This document shows, in pieces, positions 1-5,909 of a DNA stretch of 6,141 nucleotides. Origin of the DNA: Rhodoferax sp. UBA4127 (lineage in GTDB: Bacteria > Pseudomonadota > Gammaproteobacteria > Burkholderiales > Burkholderiaceae_C); the NCBI GenBank assembly GCA_002381045.1, contig DFWT01000058.1, forward strand, positions 18,298 through 24,438, read 5' to 3'. Made by a program: the position numbers and the translations under genes. Below the pieces are notes generated by a model. That model ran no database searches. It saw only the letters and a program-made list of their open reading frames with translations, and was not told the origin of the DNA. The first letter of the stretch is position 1; every line of letters begins with the position of its first letter.

Positions 1-36
1 ATGACCATGACCATGACCATGATCATGATCATGATC
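1..36. repeat. Hexanucleotide tandem repeat, two variants of three units each
   Basis: On the plus strand the first 36 bases are three perfect copies of ATGACC followed by three perfect copies of ATGATC, differing only at the fifth base of the unit. The array may continue beyond the left edge. On the minus strand, in the prepilin-like frame, it reads (Ile-Met)3 then (Val-Met)3. Because the unit is six bases, slippage would add or remove two residues without shifting the frame. Confidence 0.95.
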
Positions 37-68
37 AGCTCGAATGACGTAAATCCTCTTTGCCGCAT
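1..68 (-). CDS. Type IV prepilin-like protein, N-terminal fragment (runs off left edge)
   Basis: Reading leftward from the ATG at 68-66, the first residues are MRQRGFTSFELI, followed by alternating Ile-Met and Val-Met to the window edge with no stop. This fits a class III (type IV pilin) signal: a short basic leader, Gly5 as the residue before cleavage, Phe6 as the mature N-terminus (the residue that is N-methylated), Glu at mature position +5, then an unbroken hydrophobic stretch forming the N-terminal helix. Known family biology is that PilD-type peptidase cleaves after the Gly and the helix anchors the subunit in the inner membrane before assembly into a pilus or pseudopilus. A GGAG lies 12 nt upstream of the ATG, a rather long spacing. 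The gene starts 40 bp after the fdhA stop on the same strand. Only 22 codons are visible, so pilin, MSHA-type or secretion pseudopilin cannot be told apart, and a chance match remains possible. The Met-rich helix is odd and comes from the repeat described separately. Confidence 0.58.
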   Translation of the reverse strand, partial: MRQRGFTSFELIMIMIMVMVMV

Positions 69-70
69 CT

Positions 71-84
71 AAAAAAATTGCTCC
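71..84 (-). promoter_or_regulatory. Possible ribosome binding site and T7 tract before the prepilin-like ORF
   Basis: On the minus strand GGAG (84-81) is followed by CAA, a run of seven T (77-71), then AG and the ATG at 68-66. The GGAG-to-ATG distance is 12 nt, longer than ideal. The T run could resemble the tail of a terminator for fdhA, but no stable GC-rich stem sits directly before it; the nearest is a 4-bp CGTG/CACG hairpin about 20 nt upstream. The site therefore more probably belongs to the translation start of the next gene. Confidence 0.3.
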
Positions 85-108
85 GCTGGTTTCGTTCGTG
101 CCAACACG

Positions 109-3030
109 CTAGTGATCATCTCGTCGGTGGCCTCCACCATATCCGGCTGTTTGCGCCAGTTCTCCTCCCTGGCGAATCGTCACAGCGCAGTATTTGAACT
201 CCGGTATCTTCCCAAATGGGTCCAGTGCCGCATTGGTCATCAAGTTGGCGGCAGCCTCGTAATAGGCAAACGGAATGAACACCGCACCTGCCGGTGTGCC
301 ATCATCCCGGCGTACTTGGATAGTTACTAGGCCACGACGGGACTGCACCGTGATGACATCCCCAGGTTTCAGACCCAGTTTGACCAAATCATCACCATGC
401 ATGGAAGCCGTGGCGATAGGCTCAATGGCATCCAGAACAGACGCGCGGCGCGTCATGCTGCCGGTGTGCCAATGCTCCAGCTGGCGTCCGGTGATCAGCA
501 CAAACGGGTAGTTCGCATCCGGGCGTTCTGCTGCGGGAATGATGTCGGCAGGCACCAGGTGCACCCGGCCATCGTCGGTGTCAAAGCGGTTCATGAAGAC
601 GATCGACTCACCGGGGTCAGTGTCGCTGTGGCACGGATAAGTGACGCTGGATTCACGCTGCAGCCGTTCCCAGGAAATTCCTCCAATGCTGGCGTGCATG
701 GCCTGGCGCATTTCTTCAAAAACCGCGGCTACACCGCAGTGTTCGCCAGGGTAGGCCCATGACAAACCCATGTGTTGTGCGATCTGCTGGATGATCCATA
801 AATCCGGTTTGGCCAGACCCGGCGGGTCAATCGCCTGTTTGCCCAGCTGCACCATCCGGTCAGTGTTGGTCACAGTGCCGGTTTTCTCGGGCCAAGCGGT
901 GGCAGGCAACACCACATCGGCCAACCAGGCAGTTTCGGTCATAAAGATGTCTTGCACTACCAAATGCTCAAGCGATGCCAGCGCATGGCGGGCATGATTC
1001 AGGTCGGGGTCACTCATGGCCGGGTTCTCCCCCATGATGTACATGCCACGAATCTTGTGCGGGTCGCTGTCCGGGGCCAGCGCCTTGTCCATGATCTCCA
1101 CCACGGTGTAGCCTGGTTGGTCGTCCAGGGAAGTGTTCCAGAAGTTCTCGAACCAAGCGTGGGACGCCTGGTTGGTCACGCGCTGGTAGTTGGGGAACAT
1201 CATCGGAATCAACCCGGCATCACTGGCACCTTGCACATTGTTTTGTCCGCGCAGCGGGTGAAGGCCCGAGCCGGGTTTGCCAATCTGGCCGGTGACACTT
1301 ACCAGTGCAATCAGGCAGCGGGCGTTGTCAGTGCCATGCACATGCTGGCTCACACCCATGCCCCAGAGCACCATCGCCGCTTTGGCCTTGGCAAAAGCGC
1401 GGGCCACTTCCCGTAGCGTCTGTGCCGGCACGCCGCAGATGGGTGCCATGGCTTCCGGGCTGTAGCCTTTGACGTTTTCTTTCAATGCCGCAAAATTATT
1501 AGCTCGCTGCGTAATAAATTCGTGTGCTACAAGCCCTTCTTCAATCACTGTGTGAATCAGTGCATTGAGCATGGCGACATCGGTGTCAGGCTTGAACTGC
1601 AGGGTGCGCCAGGCGTGCTTGCCGATGTCGGTGATGCGCGGGTCGGCCAGCACAATTTTGGCGCGACGTTTGGCGGCGTTTTTCATCCAAGTGGCTGCCA
1701 CCGGGTGGTTGGCTGTGGGGTTAGAGCCAATGACAAAAATCAGATCCGAGTGCTCAACGTCACTGACCTGGTTGCTCACCGCTGCTGATCCCACGCCCTC
1801 CAAAAGCGCTGCCACACTGGAGGCATGACACAGTCGGGTGCAGTGATCGACATTGTTGGAGCCAAAACCGGTGCGCACCAGCTTCTGGAACAGGTAGGCT
1901 TCCTCATTGCTGCCCTTGGCTGAACCAAAGCCAGCCAAGGATTTTTTGCCGTGGGCATCGTGCAGGTCTTTCAGGCTACCCGCGCTGAAGTTCAGAGCTT
2001 CTTCCCATGTGGCTTCCCGAAACACGGCGGACCAATCGGCGCTGTTGCGGTTGAGATGCTGCAAGGCTTGAGGGTCTTTGGTGACACCCTTTTTGCGAAT
2101 CAGCGGCACCGTCAAACGCTGCGGGCTGTGGGCGTAATCAAAGCCAAAACGGCCTTTGACACACAGTCGCCGATGGTTGGCTGGGCCATCGCGCCCGTCG
2201 ACACTGACAATTTTGTTGTCACGCACCTTGTAGGTCAGCAAGCAACCCACCCCACAGAATGGGCAGACGGAGTCCACCTTTTTGTCTACCACTTGCGAGC
2301 CGATCTGTGTTTTTGGCATCAACGCACCGGTCGGGCAGGCTTGGACGCATTCACCGCAGGCCACGCAACTGCTGTCTCCCATCGGGTCGTTGATGTCAAA
2401 TACGATGGTGCTGTGGGCGCCGCGCAGGGCATAACCGATCACGTCGTTGACCTGTTCTTCGCGACAGGCCCGCACACAACGGTTGCACTGGATGCAGGCA
2501 TCAAGGTTGACCGCCATCGCTGGATGAGACATATCGACTGTGGGCTGCTCACGACGCAAGGCCTTCAGCTCGGGGCGCACATGGACACCCATGCGTGCGG
2601 CCCAGTCGCTAAGTTCGCCGTGCTGACCCGCGTCGGCAGCATCCGAATCACCCCCCGTGTTTTGCCCGTCATCGTTCCATTTGTAGCCCACGTCAGGCAT
2701 GTCGGAGAGCAGCATTTCCAGCACCATCTTCTGGCTCATGACCGAACGCTCGCTTCTGGCCAACACCTCCATACCGGCGGTTGCACTGCGGCAGCAACTG
2801 GGTGCCAAGGTGCGTTCACCTTTGATCTCCACGACACAAGCCCGGCAATTACCGTCAGCGCGCAGGCCATCCTTGTAGCAAAGGTGGGGAATGTCTACCC
2901 CGTGACGTTGCGCCGCTTCGAGGATGGACTCACCCTCAAAAGCATGGATGGTTTTCTGGTCCAGCGTAAACGCCACAGTCTCAATCGCAACTTTGACGAC
3001 AGTTTGGTTCGATAAGGTACGGGCGTTCAT
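109..3030 (-). CDS. fdhA: NAD-dependent formate dehydrogenase, catalytic (alpha) subunit, Mo/W-bis-MGD
   Basis: This 973-residue subunit oxidises formate to CO2 at a molybdenum or tungsten bis-MGD centre and passes electrons to FdhB. Domains in order: an N-terminal NuoG-like [2Fe-2S] ferredoxin (about 12-95; Cys51, Cys62, Cys65, Cys79); a two-cluster ferredoxin domain (Cys179/182/185/189 and Cys222/225/228/232); and the molybdopterin oxidoreductase domain with its own [4Fe-4S] motif (Cys256/259/263/290, then Lys292). The metal ligand is Cys401 followed by His402 in RLCHASS, the position of the selenocysteine of E. coli FdhF. Arg594 in HPLRGQNNVQGASD is the conserved active-site arginine. The C-terminal MGD-binding domain (about 842-950) is complete, ending in a Gly/His/Arg-rich tail. 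Residues 96-178 contain no cysteine, so the His-Cys3 cluster of FdsA/NuoG is absent, as in M. extorquens Fdh1A as I recall it (989 aa). No signal peptide is present, so it is cytoplasmic. The ATG directly follows the fdhB TAG, indicating translational coupling. Mo versus W cannot be decided from sequence. Confidence 0.96.
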   Translation of the reverse strand: MNARTLSNQTVVKVAIETVAFTLDQKTIHAFEGESILEAAQRHGVDIPHLCYKDGLRADGNCRACVVEIKGERTLAPSCCRSATAGMEVLARSERSVMSQKMVLEMLLSDMPDVGYKWNDDGQNTGGDSDAADAGQHGELSDWAARMGVHVRPELKALRREQPTVDMSHPAMAVNLDACIQCNRCVRACREEQVNDVIGYALRGAHSTIVFDINDPMGDSSCVACGECVQACPTGALMPKTQIGSQVVDKKVDSVCPFCGVGCLLTYKVRDNKIVSVDGRDGPANHRRLCVKGRFGFDYAHSPQRLTVPLIRKKGVTKDPQALQHLNRNSADWSAVFREATWEEALNFSAGSLKDLHDAHGKKSLAGFGSAKGSNEEAYLFQKLVRTGFGSNNVDHCTRLCHASSVAALLEGVGSAAVSNQVSDVEHSDLIFVIGSNPTANHPVAATWMKNAAKRRAKIVLADPRITDIGKHAWRTLQFKPDTDVAMLNALIHTVIEEGLVAHEFITQRANNFAALKENVKGYSPEAMAPICGVPAQTLREVARAFAKAKAAMVLWGMGVSQHVHGTDNARCLIALVSVTGQIGKPGSGLHPLRGQNNVQGASDAGLIPMMFPNYQRVTNQASHAWFENFWNTSLDDQPGYTVVEIMDKALAPDSDPHKIRGMYIMGENPAMSDPDLNHARHALASLEHLVVQDIFMTETAWLADVVLPATAWPEKTGTVTNTDRMVQLGKQAIDPPGLAKPDLWIIQQIAQHMGLSWAYPGEHCGVAAVFEEMRQAMHASIGGISWERLQRESSVTYPCHSDTDPGESIVFMNRFDTDDGRVHLVPADIIPAAERPDANYPFVLITGRQLEHWHTGSMTRRASVLDAIEPIATASMHGDDLVKLGLKPGDVITVQSRRGLVTIQVRRDDGTPAGAVFIPFAYYEAAANLMTNAALDPFGKIPEFKYCAVTIRQGGELAQTAGYGGGHRRDDH

Positions 3031-4827
3031 CTAGACGATCTCATGAGGAAAGTACTTTTGAACACAGCGCACCGGGTTGGGTGCGGCCTGGCCCAAGCCG
3101 CAGATCGAGGCATCGGTCATCACCATGTTCAGGTCTTCCAGCGTGCTGTTGTCCCACACCGGGGCCTCCATCAGCTTGGCAGCTTTGGCGGTGCCGACCC
3201 GGCAGGGAGTGCACTGACCACAACTCTCGTGGGCAAAAAAGCGCATCATGTTCAGCGCCGCGTCGCGGGCCCTGTCATGCTGGCTCAGCACAATCACCGC
3301 CGCAGAGCCGATAAAACCGCCGTGAGGCTGCAAAGTGTCAAAGTCCAACGGCACGCTGGCGAGTTTTGCAGGAAAGATGCCCCCTGAAGCACCACCCGGC
3401 AGGTAAGCGTACAGCGTGTGGCCCTCCAGCATGCCACCGCAGTGCTCGTCTATCATTTCCAGCAGAGTGATACCAGCCGGTGCCAGTTTGACACCAGGAT
3501 GTTTGACCCGGCCACTGACACTGAAACTGCGCAAGCCTTTGCGGCCATGGCGACCAAAACTGCTGAACCAGTCAGGCCCTTTTTCCACAATGTCGCGCAC
3601 CCAGTACAGGGTCTCGAAGTTGTGGACAAGCGTGGGCCGGTTGAATAGGCCCACTTCTGCCAGGTAGGGTGGGCGCATGCGGGGCTCACCACGCTTGCCC
3701 TCAAGGCTCTCGATCATGGCGGACTCTTCGCCGCAGATATAGGCACCAGCGCCCCGGCGCAGCTCGATCATCGGTAGTGGGCAGGGCGGGTTGGCATGCA
3801 ACCGGGCCAATTCGGCCTGCAAAATGGCGCGGCAGCCATGGTATTCGTCACGCAGGTAAATGTAGCAGGCATCGATGCCGACGACCTGTGCGGCAATCAG
3901 CACGCCTTCCAGAAACCGGTGTGGGTCGCGCTCCAAGTAGGTACGGTCCTTGAAGGTGCCGGGCTCACCTTCGTCAATGTTCACCGCCATCAGGCGTGGC
4001 GATGCTTGGTCGCGCGCAATGCGCCATTTGCGCCCGGCCGGGAAACCTGCGCCCCCCAGGCCACGCAGGCCGGAGTTTTCCATGGCCTGGATCACCTTTT
4101 CGACATCGCGCCCATCTGTGTGTAAGGCCGCTGCCAGCGCATAACCGCCATGGGCCAGGTATGTGTCATAACCGGTGTAGCCGGGTGACACCTGGATCGT
4201 GTGTGGCTCGGGCGAGACGCTTCTCTCTGAATAATCAGATGGTTCAAATTGAATAGCTGCTAGTGCTTTCGGATGCTGGGTTAGTGCCGAATTTGATGCC
4301 AATAGAACACTTTCAACCGTAGCCCGTGGCACTGGGTGCTGGTGCACCACAGCAACCGGTGCTTGTTCGCAGCGACCCAGACAGGGCGCGGCAATCACGC
4401 GGATGTCAGCCGAACCCAGCATGCCGAGCAGACGCACAAGCAATTCTTTCGCACCAACCATCTCGCAACTCAGGCCGTTGCATACGCGGATGCTCAAGGC
4501 CGGGGTCTGAGCGTCACCCTTCGCCACCTGAAAGTGATGGTAAAAAGTTGCCACCTCATAGACCTCGGACATGGGAATATTCATCTCTTTGGACAGTGCT
4601 GCAAGATGCCGGTCATGCAGGTAGCGGTAGGCATCGTTGAGCTTGTGCAGATGTTCGATCAGCAGATCACGCCGATGACCACCATCGGGGCGCAGACCGA
4701 TCAGGGCCTGCACCTGGTGAATCGACACCTCATCGGCCTGGTGACCTTTGAGTTTGCTTTTGTGCTTGATGCACTGGCGCATTTCGTCGAGGGTCGCGAT
4801 GCGAGTGACTTCATTGGATGGATACAT
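3031..4827 (-). CDS. fdhB: NAD-dependent formate dehydrogenase, diaphorase (beta) subunit, NuoE-NuoF fusion
   Basis: This 598-residue protein takes electrons from FdhA and reduces NAD+. The N-terminal part (about 35-178) is a NuoE-like thioredoxin-fold [2Fe-2S] domain, with the helical motif MSEVYEVATFYHHF and ligands Cys116, Cys121, Cys149 and Cys153. The C-terminal part (about 215-598) is NuoF-like: an FMN-binding glycine loop GLRGLGGAGFPAGRKW (253-268), the NADH-binding segment with GAYICGEESA (361-370), and a [4Fe-4S] site ESCGQCTPCR (Cys536/539/542) with Cys576 as the likely fourth ligand. NuoE and NuoF are separate proteins in complex I and in FdsG/FdsB; the fusion is the FDH1 arrangement. 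The linker (about 178-214) is longer than I recall in M. extorquens Fdh1B (about 572 aa in total) and is partly encoded by a short repeat-like element. The start is the first in-frame ATG before the conserved domain, with a weak GGGG about 6 nt upstream. It is the first gene of the fdhBA unit, preceded by a 383-bp gap that should hold its promoter. Confidence 0.95.
   Translation of the reverse strand: MYPSNEVTRIATLDEMRQCIKHKSKLKGHQADEVSIHQVQALIGLRPDGGHRRDLLIEHLHKLNDAYRYLHDRHLAALSKEMNIPMSEVYEVATFYHHFQVAKGDAQTPALSIRVCNGLSCEMVGAKELLVRLLGMLGSADIRVIAAPCLGRCEQAPVAVVHQHPVPRATVESVLLASNSALTQHPKALAAIQFEPSDYSERSVSPEPHTIQVSPGYTGYDTYLAHGGYALAAALHTDGRDVEKVIQAMENSGLRGLGGAGFPAGRKWRIARDQASPRLMAVNIDEGEPGTFKDRTYLERDPHRFLEGVLIAAQVVGIDACYIYLRDEYHGCRAILQAELARLHANPPCPLPMIELRRGAGAYICGEESAMIESLEGKRGEPRMRPPYLAEVGLFNRPTLVHNFETLYWVRDIVEKGPDWFSSFGRHGRKGLRSFSVSGRVKHPGVKLAPAGITLLEMIDEHCGGMLEGHTLYAYLPGGASGGIFPAKLASVPLDFDTLQPHGGFIGSAAVIVLSQHDRARDAALNMMRFFAHESCGQCTPCRVGTAKAAKLMEAPVWDNSTLEDLNMVMTDASICGLGQAAPNPVRCVQKYFPHEIV
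4241..4300. repeat. Short palindrome-bounded element inside fdhB (interdomain linker)
   Basis: On the plus strand, TCAAATT (4244-4250) and AATTTGA (4290-4296) are perfect 7-bp inverted repeats enclosing 39 bp. With a mismatch and a one-base gap the symmetry extends to GG at 4241 and CC at 4300. Inside lie GAATAGCTGCTAGTGCTT and a second TAGTGC. The core AATAGCTGCTAG.GCTT resembles, from memory, a small interspersed repeat common between genes in Comamonadaceae; that resemblance was not searched. In FdhB it is translated in frame as the low-conservation linker, including ALTQHPKALAAIQFE, between the NuoE and NuoF domains. The local sequence is AT-richer than the flanking coding DNA. Confidence 0.5.
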
Positions 4828-4833
4828 AAATGA

Positions 4834-4837
4834 CCCC
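4834..4837 (-). promoter_or_regulatory. Weak Shine-Dalgarno of fdhB
   Basis: The minus strand carries GGGG in the context CTGGGGTCATTT directly before the ATG, leaving about 6 nt of spacing. It is a poor match to GGAGG but is the only purine block at a workable distance, and it supports the start at 4827. Confidence 0.35.
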
Positions 4838-4855
4838 AGTGCAATCGGAATTGTG

Positions 4856-4886
4856 AAGATAAGTCGATTGAACGCTTGTGACGCAA
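4856..4886 (-). promoter_or_regulatory. Candidate sigma70-type promoter for fdhBA
   Basis: On the minus strand TTGCGT (4886-4881) and TATCTT (4861-4856) are separated by 19 bp and end about 28 bp before the fdhB start codon. Each hexamer matches four of six consensus positions, and the spacing is longer than the optimal 17. This is the best pair I can see near the gene, but it is weak. Activator-dependent promoters often look like this. Confidence 0.2.
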
Positions 4887-4948
4887 CGCATTGGAATACT
4901 GCTATTTTTCGCCCGTAGGCACTGCGGGGCGCAAGTTATCCTGACCAT

Positions 4949-4980
4949 ATTCCTATATCCCGAGTTTAAAAATTAGGAAT
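4949..4980. promoter_or_regulatory. Inverted repeat upstream of fdhB, possible operator
   Basis: ATTCCTA (4949-4955) and TAGGAAT (4974-4980) are perfect 7-bp inverted repeats separated by 18 bp of AT-rich DNA (centre-to-centre 25 bp), lying about 120-150 bp upstream of the fdhB ATG. GGAAT words also occur at 4847-4851 and 4893-4897 on the plus strand. The arrangement suits a dimeric or tetrameric regulator such as the LysR-type regulators known for other formate dehydrogenase operons, but no regulator gene is in the window. Confidence 0.35.
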
Positions 4981-4997
4981 TCGCAAGTGCTTGTCAC

Positions 4998-5025
4998 CCC
5001 TCAAGCGCACGACAGTGCTTGAGGG
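4998..5025. repeat. Strong inverted repeat (hairpin) in the fdhB upstream gap
   Basis: CCCTCAAGC (4998-5006) and GCTTGAGGG (5017-5025) form a perfect 9-bp stem with a 10-nt loop. Alternatively there is an 8-bp stem, a two-base bulge and a further CAC/GTG pairing. AGTGCTTG occurs both here (5014-5021) and just outside (4986-4993). It lies 186 bp downstream of the hydratase stop. No T run follows on either strand, so it is not a textbook intrinsic terminator; it may be a transcript-end hairpin or an operator. Confidence 0.5.
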
Positions 5026-5041
5026 CATGACTTCTGAACTG

Positions 5042-5079
5042 ATGATGGTTGACAGTTGACCCATACGAGTAGCCATCAT
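5042..5079. repeat. Inverted repeat ATGATGG / CCATCAT
   Basis: Perfect 7-bp arms at 5042-5048 and 5073-5079 flank 24 bp that contain TTGAC twice (TTGACAGTTGACC from 5049). A nested CCCAT (5060-5064)/ATGGG (5078-5082) pair is also present. The role is unknown; the site lies between the two transcription units. Confidence 0.35.
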
Positions 5080-5210
5080 GGGACTGCCAGTTAAGTTTTG
5101 TGGCGTTACTCGATCACCGTCATTCGTCGATGTAAGAATTCAATGCCTGTCGCTTAAGTCATGTGCCACCACCGAAGCGCAATTTGGTACGTCATGTTGA
5201 ATCTATCGAG

Positions 5211-5909
5211 CTAGATGCTCTGCTCATGTGCACAACGCCAGCGGTCTGCGGCTTGAGTGGCGGCAGTCAGAAAGGGCGCAAGCATCTCGCGCAGTGCCTG
5301 TGTTGTCTGTTGTCCCGCTCGCTCCGGTGAGCCAGCATCGAAGGGTGGAACAGGATCGTATTCGGCCACGAGTTGAATCTTGTGCGCATGCGCGGTGTCC
5401 GAGATCTCCGCCGCAAGTGTCAGAGCAAAGTCGAGTCCAGCGGTTACGCCTGCGCCAGTAAGGACATGTTCGTCGCGCACCACCCGTTGGGCCACAGGAA
5501 AAGCACCGAAACGCGACAGCAAATCGCGAGTCACCCAATGTGACGTAGCGCGTCGCCCCTGCAGCAAACCTGCTGCGCCAAGAATTAGCGACCCCGTGCA
5601 GACACTCGTGACCCAGCGGGCCTGCTGACCGCGTGAGCGCATGAATGCAAGGGTTGCCTCATCTTCCATCGCATCCAGCGTACCGCGCGTGCCGCCAGGG
5701 GCGAACAGCACCTCCACTTGCAATGGACAGTCGAAAAAAGTAACGCTGGGCGTGATCACCAGACCAAGATCACTGGTGATCGGCTCCAGGGTCTTGGCTA
5801 CGAGATGCACACGAACGTTGGGCAGCATGGACAGGATGTGGTGTGGGCCAATGAGGTCCAGCGCCGTCATCGCCGGATAGGCGAGTAGCGCGATGTGACG
5901 AATGGTCAT
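5211..5909 (-). CDS. DJ-1/PfpI family protein, probable isocyanide (isonitrile) hydratase
   Basis: This is a 232-residue single-domain protein of the DJ-1/PfpI (class I glutamine amidotransferase-like) fold. Isocyanide hydratases add water to an isocyanide to give an N-substituted formamide. Features seen: YPAMTALDLIGP near the N-terminus with Asp18, the position of the catalytic acid of the Pseudomonas enzyme; FAPGGTRGTLDAM (69-81); the nucleophile elbow SVCTGSLILGAAGLL with Cys104 and Thr105; and ATSHW with His124. The length matches isonitrile hydratase InhA (about 228 aa) rather than GlxA-type AraC regulators, because there is no C-terminal helix-turn-helix domain. The ATG at 5909-5907 is chosen because it begins the conserved strand (MTIRHIALL) and overlaps the amidase stop as ATGA; an upstream in-frame ATG at 5951 would add 14 unconserved residues. 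The weak AAAG upstream suggests dependence on coupling. Other DJ-1 family activities cannot be excluded. Confidence 0.8.
   Translation of the reverse strand: MTIRHIALLAYPAMTALDLIGPHHILSMLPNVRVHLVAKTLEPITSDLGLVITPSVTFFDCPLQVEVLFAPGGTRGTLDAMEDEATLAFMRSRGQQARWVTSVCTGSLILGAAGLLQGRRATSHWVTRDLLSRFGAFPVAQRVVRDEHVLTGAGVTAGLDFALTLAAEISDTAHAHKIQLVAEYDPVPPFDAGSPERAGQQTTQALREMLAPFLTAATQAADRWRCAHEQSI
5906..5909 (-). promoter_or_regulatory. ATGA stop-start overlap coupling amidase and hydratase
   Basis: On the minus strand the hydratase ATG (5909-5907) and the amidase TGA (5908-5906) share two bases. With only a weak ribosome binding site in front of it, the hydratase is probably translated by reinitiation. 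Confidence 0.75.

Larger units (their letters stand above)
4828..5210. other. Intergenic gap between the amidase/hydratase unit and fdhBA
   Basis: This 383-bp stretch is AT-richer than its flanks and contains no reading frame with a recognisable protein on either strand. It holds the weak fdhB ribosome binding site and candidate promoter, the ATTCCTA/TAGGAAT inverted repeat, the 9-bp hairpin, and a further inverted repeat ATGATGG (5042-5048)/CCATCAT (5073-5079) with a 24-bp spacer. All neighbouring genes run leftward, so it should contain both the end of the upstream transcript and the fdhBA control region. Confidence 0.7.

Noticed and set aside
69..108. Intrinsic terminator after fdhA using the T7 run
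   Set aside because: Only a 4-bp CGTG/CACG stem is present, and it is about 20 nt away from the T run, so no credible stem abuts it.
1951..3015. 354-codon open frame on the plus strand opposite fdhA
   Set aside because: It lies entirely antisense to the conserved FdhA coding sequence, shows no recognisable domain, and is expected in GC-rich genes with strong third-position bias.
109..3030. FdhA as a selenoprotein or as NADH dehydrogenase NuoG
   Set aside because: The metal ligand codon encodes Cys401 with no in-frame TGA. The Cys-His pair and the active-site Arg594 are formate dehydrogenase features absent from NuoG.
4336..4833. 165-codon open frame on the plus strand opposite the fdhB start
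   Set aside because: Antisense shadow of the NuoE domain; its sequence has no family features.
4905..4931. CGCCC/GGGCG hairpin next to five T as a terminator
   Set aside because: The T run precedes the stem on the plus strand, and on the minus strand the stem is followed by A, so orientation is wrong for termination of any gene here.
5049..5079. Perfect TTGACA on the plus strand in the gap, suggesting a rightward promoter
   Set aside because: The best -10 partner (CATCAT) is 19 bp away, and no gene on the plus strand lies downstream.
5078..5197. Short plus-strand ORF starting ATGGGACTGCC in the gap
   Set aside because: Under 40 codons, no ribosome binding site and no recognisable sequence.
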